Below are positions 32,491-40,923 of a DNA stretch of 40,923 nt, piece by piece (position 1 is the first letter of the stretch; every line of letters starts with the position of its first letter). Source of the DNA: Chytridium lagenaria (taxonomy: Eukaryota > Chytridiomycota > Chytridiomycetes > Chytridiales > Chytridiaceae). The stretch lies in assembly GCA_025449115.1 (NCBI GenBank), contig JAHLKC010000219.1, positions 1 through 40,923 on the forward strand, given 5' to 3'. The notes beneath the pieces are model-generated. The model saw nothing but the letters and a program-made list of their open reading frames with translations. It was not told where the DNA came from and made no database searches. The position numbers and the translations under genes were made by a program.

Positions 32491-33735
32491 TCAAAAAAAC
32501 CCTTCACAAACCCCATTTACCCAACACATATACAAAAACCACCCCACAACTCCCAAAGCCCCCGTCCCCACAACCGCAATCCCCGCCACAGCAACCTTTG
32601 ACAACGTTTCATCTCTTGGCTCCTCCCTTCTCACCAAAGGCGTCGACTCATTCACCGACGGTACCGGACTCGCAGGGTTCACTTGTCTCCAAGCGGCGGC
32701 CACCGAGGACTGGGACGACCATACGGGTGATGGTGGTGGGATTCTTCGACGCGCGGCGTGACGGATGATGGCGGAATGGGATTCGATGAGATGGATGAAT
32801 TGGAGATGGAGGTCAGGGTGGGTTTGGAATATAAAAGTGAGTTGGGGGGTGTTCTGCAGGTTTATGGGGTTAGTATAAGGAAAGTAGAAGAAGGGTTACC
32901 TCGTGAATCCATACTGCTGTATTGAGGTTAGAGTGCTGGAAACTTTGGATCAAGGCTTCAAGATAATTATACCTTTAAAAAAAAGACAAGTGAATAAGAA
33001 GCAAAATTGGCGTGAGCGTTACCGTTCCAAAACCCCTTCTATCCGAAAACGCTCCTTAGGACACGAATCATATATTAAAAAAACTATAACCACGAACTAT
33101 TAAAAAACAAAACTACTCACCCATGCCATCCTTTTAAACGCCACCATGAAATCCAACTCGTCAACCACCGCTCCACCTCCCCTCCCTATCCCCCCATACA
33201 TTGTCATGGACCCAAACGACGGTACCCTCGCCATCTCGGCAGCAGCCGCAACTCTATCGCTCTCACAATCGTCAATTCTCACCGACACATCCATCGGCGT
33301 GTAAGATCCAACGGGATTGTCACAACAAGCGGTCTAACGTTTTTCGGAAGGAACCGTCGAAACCGGTCAATGAGTTCAGGCGGGTATTTGGCGAATAGCG
33401 ATTTTACGGCGTGGATGAGTTCTGCGAGGGTTATTCTTTAAAAACCGTTAAAAGTGGAGCGGGAAAGAGAGGATTACTCTTTGATGGTACGTTTTTGGAG
33501 GAGATGCATAAACTGGAAGGATTAGCGAGATAAACGCGACAGGAGTTTTCTCCACCTCTGCAAGATCTTCAGAGTCCGAACCCAGGTATTCCGTCAACCA
33601 GTGGATATACTCCAACGCCGACCCTTGTCGTTGATGTGGTTGTACTTCCCGTACCATAGCCTTTAAAGCGGGTGACCCAGTGACAGACATGGAGGTCGCC
33701 GTAAGCGTCGGGGAATGAGTGGCCCCTCTCATCAT
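32491..33735 (-). CDS. PAH-like protein with C-terminal membrane anchor
   Basis: Exon 1 is 33556-33735 (ATGATG start), exon 2 a 35-nt exon 33478-33512, then an exon from about 33446 to 33122, one at about 32900-32968, and a last exon ending with TGA at 32491-32493. Residues about 38-110 resemble the paired amphipathic helix fold of Sin3: ALEYIHWLTEYL, then IHAVKSLFAKYPPELIDRF and RRFLP. A second helical segment (LEALIQSFQ...FQTHPDLHLQFI) follows. The protein ends with a basic Pro-rich linker, a TM helix (VAVAGIAVVGTGALGVVGWF) and a short tail with one Cys. This is a tail-anchored arrangement, unlike nuclear Sin3. A frame change lies near 33300. The assignment to PAH is by eye and needs a profile search. 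Confidence 0.6.
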
Positions 33736-33780
33736 TGATGCGCTGATTCAAAAAAAGTTGTCAACAAAAAAGTGTCCAAC
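33736..33780. promoter_or_regulatory. 45-bp gap between divergent start codons
   Basis: Separates the minus-strand ATG at 33735 from the TBCB ATG at 33781. Too short for two separate conventional promoters, so either promoters overlap inside the opposite gene or one start codon lies elsewhere. No TATA box seen. Confidence 0.4.
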
Positions 33781-34879
33781 ATGCTGCAGCAAGTCGACTC
33801 TGTCCAATCCCCCATCGTCACCCTCTTCGTCTCCAGCGAGGGTGTCTCCTCTGAACGTCGTTTCAATAGAGACATCACCATCGCAACACTCAAGGTACAC
33901 CCTTCACCGTTCCATACCTTCCCAACACATATATAGGAACGTCTCTCCCCTATCACTGTGTCCCCCTTCGACCATGAAAGATATCCGTATACGGTCGAAC
34001 GGCAGGGAGTACCAAGGAATCCATGATATGTCAACTTGCCGATGATGAAAAGATGTTGGGGTTTTATCCGTTGGAGGATTTTTATGGCGTTGCAGGTGAC
34101 GGATTCGAATCCGACGAGAGTGAAGGAGCGTTTACGGATACGAGTCTTGTGGAGAAGTATGAGATGCCGGATGACGAGTATGCAAAGAGGCAAGGTGAGA
34201 AGTCTGGTTTTTAGTCGTTTATTCTTTGTAAAGGGCTACCAGGTTTTATGGTTTCTTTTAAACGACCGTTTCTTAACCTTCATTTACCGTTTATTCATCA
34301 TATTAACCGTTTTCTTACCTTTCATTTTACCGTTTATTCATCGCCCCTGTAAACCATTTCAATTCTTCATCCTTCATTTCCCTGTTTTCTTTCAAAAAAG
34401 ACTCTGTCCTCGCCTACAAGATGCGCCACAAAATCGGTCGATCGACGACTCCAAGTCAATGGACAGCACGCGATCCGACGATTTCAAAACCGAAGCATCA
34501 CGCATCAAACCCGGAGATCGATGTAAAGTCTCTCCCGCCTCTGACGAAGACGGTTTTTCGAAAATCGGAACCGTCAAGTTTGTAGGGTTGACGAAATTCA
34601 AGCCTGGATGGTGGATTGGGGTTGAGGTATGATGAGCCTGTCGGAAAAACATGATGGAACGTGAGTTGACCGGTTTTTTTCTTGTTTTTTTCAATTTGAG
34701 TAGTTGTTTGTGGCTTTTTTCAGCGTTGCTGTTTTATCGAGATTGATTTTTTTGGTAGGGTTTCTGGAACACCTTATTTCACATGTCGACCCAAACACGG
34801 CGTCATGGTTCGTCCAAATCGTGTGGAAGTGGGAGAATTCGAGGAAGAAGATCTCTTTGGCGATGATGATGAGATATAA
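33781..34879 (+). pseudogene. TBCB: Tubulin-folding cofactor B (UBL + CAP-Gly), with frame breaks
   Basis: TBCB binds alpha-tubulin after chaperonin release and, with TBCE, dissociates tubulin dimers. Exons: 33781-33894 (start of the ubiquitin-like domain, PIVTLFVSSEG), 33937-34194 (DDEKMLGFYPLED and VEKYEMPDDEYAKRQ), 34401-34660 (DSVLAYKMRHKIGR, then the CAP-Gly core KIGTVKFVGLTKFKPGWWIG) and 34759-34879 (YFTCRPKHGVMVRPNRVEVG, ending FGDDDEI). The terminal EI after acidic residues matches the tubulin-tail-like end of TBCB. Introns are GT-AG with matching phases. At least six single-base frame changes lie in exons 2 and 3 (near 33958, 34025, 34080, 34128, 34443, 34628 and 34648), nearly all at homopolymers. 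The identification is firm; whether this copy is functional is open. Confidence 0.85.
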
Positions 34880-35006
34880 TCCCAAACAAGTTATTTAATC
34901 CAATAGATAATGTATGTTAGAACGTGAGTTGACGATTTTCCTTGTTTTGTGAACGTGCGCCAACGTGATTGTTTCAAACGTTGCGTTTTTATTACTGTTG
35001 GAGTAG

Positions 35007-35128
35007 GGTTTCTGGAACACCTTATTTCACATGTCGACCCAAACACGGCGTCATGGTTCGTCCAAATCGTGTGGAAGTGGGGAGAATTCGAGGAAGAAGA
35101 TCTCTTTGGCGATGATGATGAGATATAA
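35007..35128 (+). repeat. TBCB terminal exon, tandem copy 2
   Basis: Preceded by its own copy of the last intron (GTGAGTTGAC near 34924, acceptor TAG at 35004-35006). One extra G in GTGGGGAG makes it 122 nt and out of frame. Confidence 0.85.
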
Positions 35129-35254
35129 TCCAAACAAGTTTTTTAATCCAATAGATAATGTATGTTAGAACGTGAGTTGACGATTTTCCTTGTTTTGTGA
35201 ACGTGCGCCAACGTGATTGTTTCAAACGTTGCGTTTTTATTACTGTTGGAGTAG

Positions 35255-35375
35255 GGTTTCTGGAACACCTTACTTTACATGTCGACCCAAACACGGCGTC
35301 ATGGTCCGTCCAAATCGTGTGGAAGTGGGAGAATTCGAGGAAGAAGATCTCTTTGGCGATGATGATGAGATATAA
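35255..35375 (+). repeat. TBCB terminal exon, tandem copy 3
   Basis: 121 nt, in frame, same protein as copy 1. Acceptor TAG and upstream GTGAGTTGAC both kept. Confidence 0.88.
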
Positions 35376-35499
35376 TCCAAACAAGTTATTTAATCCAATA
35401 GATAATGTATGTTTGAACGTGAGTTGACGTTTTTCCTTGTTTTGTCAACGTTCTTCAACGTGATTGTTTCAAACGTTGCGTTTTATTATTGTTGGGTAG

Positions 35500-35620
35500 G
35501 GTTTCTAGAACACCTTGCTTTACATGTCGACCCAAACACGGCGTCACGGTCCGTCCAAATCGTGTGGAAGTGGGAGAATTCGAGGAAGAAGATCTCTTTG
35601 GCGATGATGATGAGATATAA
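35500..35620 (+). repeat. TBCB terminal exon, tandem copy 4
   Basis: 121 nt, in frame. Three residue changes relative to copy 1 (G to R, Y to C, M to T). Acceptor TAG kept. Confidence 0.88.
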
Positions 35621-35733
35621 TCCAAACAAGTTATTTAGTCCAATAGATAATGTTGTTAGAACGTCGTTTTTCCTTGTTTTGTCAACGTGCGCCAACGTGG
35701 TTTCAAACTGCGTTTTTATTATTGTTAGGGTAG

Positions 35734-35854
35734 GGTTTCTAGAACACCTTGCTTTACATGTCGACCCAAACACGGCGTCACGGTCCGTCCAAATCGTGTG
35801 GAAGTGGGAGAATTCGAGGAAGAAGATCTCTTTGGCGATGATGATGAGATATAA
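35734..35854 (+). repeat. TBCB terminal exon, tandem copy 5
   Basis: 121 nt, in frame, same variant as copy 4. The intron copy before it has lost the GTGAGT donor-like start (AACGTCG instead). Confidence 0.88.
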
Positions 35855-35967
35855 TCCAAACAAGTTATTTAGTCCAATAGATAATGTTGTTAGAACGTCG
35901 TTTTTCCTTGTTTTGTCAACGTGCGCCAACGTGGTTTCAAACTGCGTTTTTATTATTGTTAGGGTAG

Positions 35968-36088
35968 GGTTTCTAGAACACCTTACTTTACGTGTCGACC
36001 CAAACACGGCGTCATGGTCCGTCCAAATCGTGTGGAAGTGGGAGAATTCGAGGAAGAAGATCTCTTTGGCGATGATGATGAGATATAA
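35968..36088 (+). repeat. TBCB terminal exon, tandem copy 6
   Basis: 121 nt, in frame. Intermediate between variants: G to R kept, Y and M as in copy 1. Last copy of the array; the sequence after its TAA differs from the other units within a few bases. Confidence 0.88.
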
Positions 36089-36420
36089 CGAAAAAGGTTG
36101 TTTAATCCAATAGATGATGTGTAGTTTAGCCCTTTTTGATTCAGTTTCACGAAAAGTGGGGACGTACACCTGCGAAATTGGTGAAAGGGATGGTGATTTT
36201 GGGAGCATGATTTATTAAGTCAAGGAATCATTGTTTGACTTCTTTATGGCACTAAAACAATGTTCAATCCAACGTGTAAGGCGGTAACCCCCCAAACAAA
36301 GAGCATCAAAATGCATGATAAACAACAAAACTATCAATCCACGTCCCTATAACCCTCCACTCGACCTCTCCACAACATTCCCTAACGCTCTCACACCCAA
36401 ACCAATATCAATCCACGTCC
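36089..36420. other. Convergent 3' flanks, no gene
   Basis: Between the TBCB array (plus) and the LRR-SAM gene (minus). A CAATCCACGTCCCTATAA motif occurs twice (about 36334 and 36410). Confidence 0.4.
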
Positions 36421-38707
36421 CTATAAGCCGGCACCCCCTCCACACCTCTCCACAACAGCCATCACAGAAGCTCTCACCCCCCCACCAACCCCCAAATCCC
36501 CCATCTCATCCTCCGTCATCTCAAAAAGCCGCTTCCCGTCCACGCCTCGATTCCAAAACAAGAAAAAGGTTAAAAAACGTCAAAGGGGGGGGGGGGGGGG
36601 GTACCTTGAAACACGGCGACAACGTCCTCCGAAAACCCGCAAGACCGTAACCATGCGACGACGTGATGTGAAGACCAAAGGGTGGGGTCTGTGGGTTGGG
36701 TTTGTTGAGGTTGGGTGTGGTGGTTTGTCAAACATGATGATGGGGTTGTTTGTGAGGTGGATGGGTGGATTGGGTTTATGGGAGGGGGATGGAGGGGGGT
36801 TGACATGGATGGGGTTGGAAGGGATGATGCGTTCGATTGTGTGGGGAGGGGATGGAAGGGGGTTGACATGGATGGGGTTGGAAGGGATGACGCGTTCGAT
36901 TGTGTGGGGAGGGGATGGAGGGGGGTTGGAAGGGATGATGGTGGTTGAATGGGGTGTGGAGACGAGAGGGGTGTTGGGGTGTTTTAGGATGCGATGACGA
37001 CAATACAGGAGAAAGGTGAGGATGGCGATGAGGATGACGAGAGATGTGAGGGAGAGGGAGAGGATGAGAGGGAGGGGGGAGAGGATGAGGAGGTGGGGTG
37101 GACTGGATGTTGTGATGGAGGGGAGGATGGGGATGGTGATGGTGGTGAGGGATGGGGTGAAGGTGGTGGAGGGTGAGATGGTGGTAGAGAAAGGTTGGGT
37201 AGAGGATGGTGGGGAAGGTTGGGTTGGACAATCTTGGCGTTGGGTTCCAAATCTGTATGGTGGTGTTAAAGAAAGGGATTAGGGGGATGACGATCCAAAG
37301 GTGTGAAAGGGATTAGTGGGGTTGACGTACGTGACGGTGGCTCCATCTCCGACGCCAGGTGGAAGGGTGCCAAGGAAGCAGTTTTCGTCGAGTCGGAGGG
37401 TTTGGAGTGGAAGACGAGAGAGGGATGTAGGGATGTATCCTGATAGATTGTTGGATTGGAGGTTGAGGGTAGATAAGAGGGGGAGGTTTCCAAGAGAGTC
37501 TGGGATGGGGCCGTTGAGGTTATTTCGGGCGAGGTCGCTGAATAGAGAATGAGGATGATGAAAACAATTGAGGGGCTTACAGGTCTGTGAGTTTTGAGAG
37601 AGAGCCGAGGGAGTCTGGGATGTTGCCTGTGAGGATGTTGGAGGATAAGATGCTGGTTGTTTTGGGTTAGTGGTGTTTAGATGAAGATGGATGGGAAATA
37701 TTACAGTTTTTCGAGGTTTTGGAGGGATCCTAGGGCGGTTGGGATGGCATCTGTGAAGCTGTTGGATGAGAGGTCCAAGGTTTGAAGGTTGGTGAGTTTA
37801 GAGAGGGAGGATCCGGGGATGGCATTTGCGAGGCGGTTGTTATTGAGAAGCCTTTTTCGTGAAATGTGTCATTATTAGATAAAGAAAAATGATGAAATAG
37901 AGGACATACAATAGGGAGAGGGATGACATTCGATCAAAGTGTCTGGGAGAGGACCGTTGAGTTGATTATTGTTTAATCTCATCTCGACGAGATTGGTGAG
38001 GTTGCCGAGGGTGTCGGGGATCGCATTGGAAAGACGGTTCCCACTTAGATTGCTTAAAAGGAAACGAGAAAAAAAAATAAAATGAGCTACATATTTTAAT
38101 ATACAACGTTAATGAAAACTCACAGGATGCGGAGATTCGACAATGAGCCCAGAGAATCTGGAATGGAGCCTTCAAGCGCATTCTCTGATAAATCTCTATG
38201 AGGTTGATGGAATGGGTGAGTGATAAGATGTGGATGGGAGGAAAAGAAGGCTTACAAGAGCCTCAATCTGGTCAAGGTGTTGAATGAGGATGGAATGGAT
38301 CCAGAGACGCGCACGTTCTTTAAGATCAAGGATTCCAGACTTGTTAATAGATTGAGGTTGGTGGGATGCACCAGTCAGATTACTATTATTATATAGATTA
38401 AATAATGATAATAATAGATATATATTATATTAGAACAGGAATAGAATGAGGAATAGGAATATATAGGAATAATACTAATAGATACATACAGTTGAATGAC
38501 TCTTTGAGTAGTAGTGATGGATGATGATGATGATGGTGGATCACATGTGACAATGTCAGTGCTTAACTGACAGCAAGAGTTGTTGTTGTGTGAAATATTC
38601 AATAAATGATATTTCACCGTAAGCATATTTCCCAAGATGCTATATGTACGGCTTTTCCTTTTACCCCCTCCTGCTTGTACACTAACGAAGCCTTTAGGAT
38701 TCGTCAT
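36421..38707 (-). CDS. LRR - transmembrane - SAM receptor-like protein
   Basis: Extracellular leucine-rich repeats, one TM helix and a cytoplasmic SAM domain suggest a cell-surface recognition protein; ligand and partner are unknown. The N-terminal part has the paired-Cys cap SCCQLSTDIVTC (about 38560). About nine 24-residue LRRs follow, most on separate short exons (for example LEGSIPDSLGSLSNL near 38150 and LTGNIPDSLGSLSKL near 37620). After a Pro/Ser-rich stretch the TM helix SLVILIAILTFLLYC lies near 37000-37050. The tail carries 20-residue repeats. A SAM domain spans the last two exons: LWSSHHVVAWLRSCGFSED, a 59-nt intron (36546-36604), then GVDGKRLFEMTEDEMGDLG, ending TAG at 36421-36423. 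Frame changes near 38365, 37945 and 36680. The start at 38707 lacks a visible signal peptide, so a 5' exon may be missing. Confidence 0.72.
36585..36601 (+). repeat. G17 homopolymer at a splice donor
   Basis: Seventeen G on the plus strand; on the coding strand a C17 tract directly follows the GTAC donor of the SAM-splitting intron and makes up more than a quarter of it. Confidence 0.9.
36780..36935 (-). repeat. In-frame 60-bp repeats in the receptor tail
   Basis: About two and a half copies of a 60-bp unit encode 20-residue repeats containing SNPIHVNP and HTIER. The unit length keeps the frame. Confidence 0.8.
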
Positions 38708-40026
38708 GGTAAGTCTTAACTTACCTTATACGGTATTCAGGTTTTCCCACGGCATTGTATATATGTCGCCGTCGGGTTTTCCCTGTTTACCGCCCTTTTG
38801 TATCTTGGGACTTTGTATTATTTTGTACATATCTCTTCTTTATCCCCTCGCTCATTTATACCCATTGTTTATATGTTTATTTATTCTTTGTTTATGTTTA
38901 TGTTGAGCGAGAGGGTCTTACAAATAAAGATAGAGAAGTTGTCCCATCCCAAAACCTGTCCCCAGTCCTGTCCAGGTCCAGGTCCAGGTCTTCTCATATA
39001 CACACGCGCCTACCTCTGGCACCAAGGTTAGTATTAAGTAGTCTTACCAGAAGGTGCCTCCGTCAGGTCCTCGGACACACCGCGTATGTTCCGTGGCGTT
39101 GGGTGATCGGCTGCCGCAAAGCCCCGATCAGCAAACCCCCCTTCGGCTCACGGCCGGTGAGATGGAGTATCAACGCAGCTTCCCCTCGTCGTCGTCGTTT
39201 CGGGTTTAGAGATTGCCCTTAGCATCGGGAACGCTAAGGAAACGCCTTTACCGCCGCGATGATCGACGGAATGGGCAAAAATGGTTGTAGGAAGACTTAC
39301 TTGAAAACACCGCAGCTAAGTATCCTTTATTTCTGGTCCCGTGCTTGTATCCACCCTTATTCCCTTTACCTTTCGTTTATTCCCGCTGATCATCATTGAG
39401 CTCCATTCTTTCATGCTCTGGACATTGTTTATCTTTGTCAAGTACACTAAACTTTATTTATTTATGTGTAGACGTTCTATGTACCATTAGAAGGTACTAG
39501 TCCTATCGAAACTCCTACCATACCTTCGGATACGTGGTAGGAGGCCGTAGTTTCACAGTTGTTCATAGTACTATTAGCACTCGGGTGTAAAGATCTCTGG
39601 GAGCTCTTTGGAGAGGATGTCACAGTCACTACTAGTACTACTACTCATTATTATCAATAATGAAAATGAATGAAATGTATAGTATGTGAATATGTATGTA
39701 GAAAGTAGACGACTGTTCATGTTCTATTTATACATTAGTGTCTTTTTATTTTATATTATACACTACGACATGACTGGGTGAGTGCCAGTAGTGTTTGTTC
39801 ATTTATATATAGTGTGTGAGAAGAGGGAGAGAGACAACCTATAGTATTTACATATATAAACAAATACTGGGCTACTTTATATCTTCATGTCTTCTTGTTT
39901 TATTTATGTGAAAGAAAATAATACTATTACTATTAGTGCAGACACCTCTGTGCTACATCCAGGGTTAGTATCATCACTCTATATACTAATAGGGAAAAAT
40001 TCTCTTTCACACAAAATCCAACCAAA
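38708..40026. other. No clear gene; hairpin-rich stretch
   Basis: A plus-strand ORF (38755-39222) begins with hydrophobic codons and ends in unrelated Arg/Ser-rich sequence; I do not trust it. From 39000 to 39560 there are several strong stem-loops: TGATCGG/CCGATCA (39106-39133), CCTTAGC/GCTAAGG (about 39217-39240), GTACC/GGTAC (39481-39497) and CTCCTACCA/TGGTAGGAG with a TTCG loop (about 39508-39542). They precede the retroelement-like ORF at 40027 and may be its 5' leader. Confidence 0.4.
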
Positions 40027-40923
40027 GTGAGTTCGGACACGAGGAAGAGATCGCTCCCAGACCCACCCCCTGCACCTCGCAAAGCCAGGCAGCTCACATC
40101 TAAACCTGTACTGGACTTCTACTCTCTTCGACTAAGCCTCTGGAAGAAGTTGGACAAACGATCGATCACTTGCCCTAAGTGTTCAAAGGTCCCTACCACC
40201 TGGTCCTCATCCGGAAGAGCTGGCACCCACAATATTCGCGGTGTCCAGTACCACGTCTTCCTCTGTTCCAATTGCAACGAAAAAACCAGCCTTCAAATTA
40301 TCCTGGATCACAACTCATCTCAACCTCACGTCGTCGACCTCAGCAAACAGATAAACGACGCCCAACTTAACCTCCCCATCCTCAATCCCGAAGACCGCAT
40401 CACCGCCGCAACTACGCCCCCAGAATCACCCCCCGACAACCACCCCCAATTCCTTCCTCACCCCACAACCTAAACTCAATCCATCCAACACAGCATCCCA
40501 TAAACCCCTCCATCCCTTTTTCAAAGGATCACTTGACAAACCCCTCCCCAACCCATCATCAACATCTTCCACCCCATCCCCACCTCAAAACCAACAAGGC
40601 AACCCCCCACCCACCACGACATACCTTGACACCGACGGCACTACCATGGATACCGCCTTCGTCACTTTCAATCAAACCATACTTGCCCTCACCAAAAGAG
40701 TTGATGAGCTCCAACAAACTAACGAACAACTTATTCGCAAGTGCGAAGAACAGGACCGCGAACTCGCCAAACTTCGCGAAACGGCCTCCCACCCTGCCAC
40801 TGACCCCCCCTCGAGAAGAACCCTGAGACCCCCACCTTCCCCGATTCCTGGAAGGAATCCATTACCGCCCTCATACAATCCATCTTGAAAGAAGCCCTTC
40901 CTAGTATCACTACAACCCCACTG
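40027..40923 (+). CDS. Zinc-ribbon / coiled-coil ORF, probable retroelement ORF1, partial
   Basis: The first segment (40027-40473) is Pro/Lys-rich, then carries a four-Cys ribbon: CPKC followed 27 residues later by CSNC. No ATG precedes it in frame (it opens with GTG), so the start is unknown. After a stop at 40471-40473 a second stretch in another frame (from about 40620) has MDTAFVTFNQTILAL leading into a heptad-like coiled coil (ELQQTNEQLIRKCEEQDREL), then Pro-rich sequence and an amphipathic stretch (SITALIQSILKEAL) running off the window edge in a further frame. A nucleic-acid-binding zinc ribbon plus coiled coil is typical of LINE-type ORF1 proteins; this is inference. Frame breaks at poly-C runs resemble those elsewhere. 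Confidence 0.4.

Noticed and set aside
34691..36208. Minus- and plus-strand ORFs spanning the TBCB exon array (for example 35409-36113 and 35486-36208)
   Set aside because: They read terminal-exon copies in the wrong frame or strand. The real frame gives CAP-Gly sequence ending in DDDEI within each copy.
36653..37282. Gly/Arg/Glu-rich plus-strand ORFs
   Set aside because: Antisense of the Pro/Ser-rich and repeat-bearing part of the LRR-SAM gene.
39470..39560. Hammerhead ribozyme (GAAAC next to a stem)
   Set aside because: CGAAAC is followed by a stem as in a hammerhead, but no CUGANGA strand is found on the other side.

Overview
The window looks like nuclear DNA of an early-diverging, probably chytrid-like, fungus. 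Genes have many short GT-AG introns. tRNAs carry eukaryotic A34 anticodons, and tRNA-Asp has a 37/38 intron. Conserved proteins include histone variant H2A.Z, tubulin-folding cofactor B (TBCB) and a GT14 glycosyltransferase, and there is a chromodomain Ty3/gypsy retrotransposon. The lineage call is inference from gene content; no ribosomal marker is present.

Layout. 1-8.2 kb is repeat-rich. It holds a young LTR element (1502-6366) with 951-bp LTRs, a 4-bp target duplication and almost no coding capacity, a GC-rich minisatellite, and an old inverted fragment of the same LTR family. 8234-9004 is a head-to-tail cluster of nine different tRNA genes on the minus strand, with 8-20 nt spacers and one strong T-run terminator at its 3' end. 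A 5970-bp chromovirus (9016-14985, target duplication AAAAA) sits 11 bp upstream of the first tRNA.

15.3-21.3 kb carries minus-strand genes: a broken member of a multi-pass membrane family, H2A.Z, and a type II membrane GT14 enzyme. 22.97-23.93 kb holds what I consider the most novel object: a TATA box, seven tandem copies of an ~80-nt RNA hairpin domain (constant lower helix and internal loop, variable but always self-complementary apical stem), then AATAAA. It resembles a Pol II non-coding RNA of repeated structured modules that I cannot assign to a known family.

24.1-31.4 kb carries a disrupted membrane protein gene and two intact paralogues of the membrane family with a relic exon between them. 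32.5-36.1 kb is a divergent pair: a PAH-like, tail-anchored protein on the minus strand and TBCB on the plus strand, with start codons 45 bp apart. The last intron plus terminal exon of TBCB is repeated in tandem, giving six terminal exons. 36.4-38.7 kb is an LRR-transmembrane-SAM receptor-like gene. The right edge holds a zinc-ribbon plus coiled-coil ORF, probably ORF1 of a retroelement running off the window.

Many recognisable coding regions (TBCB, chromovirus pol, first membrane paralogue, 24-26 kb gene) carry single-base indels, mostly at homopolymers, while H2A.Z, two membrane paralogues and all tRNAs are clean. Whether this is gene decay or residual sequencing error cannot be settled from the window.
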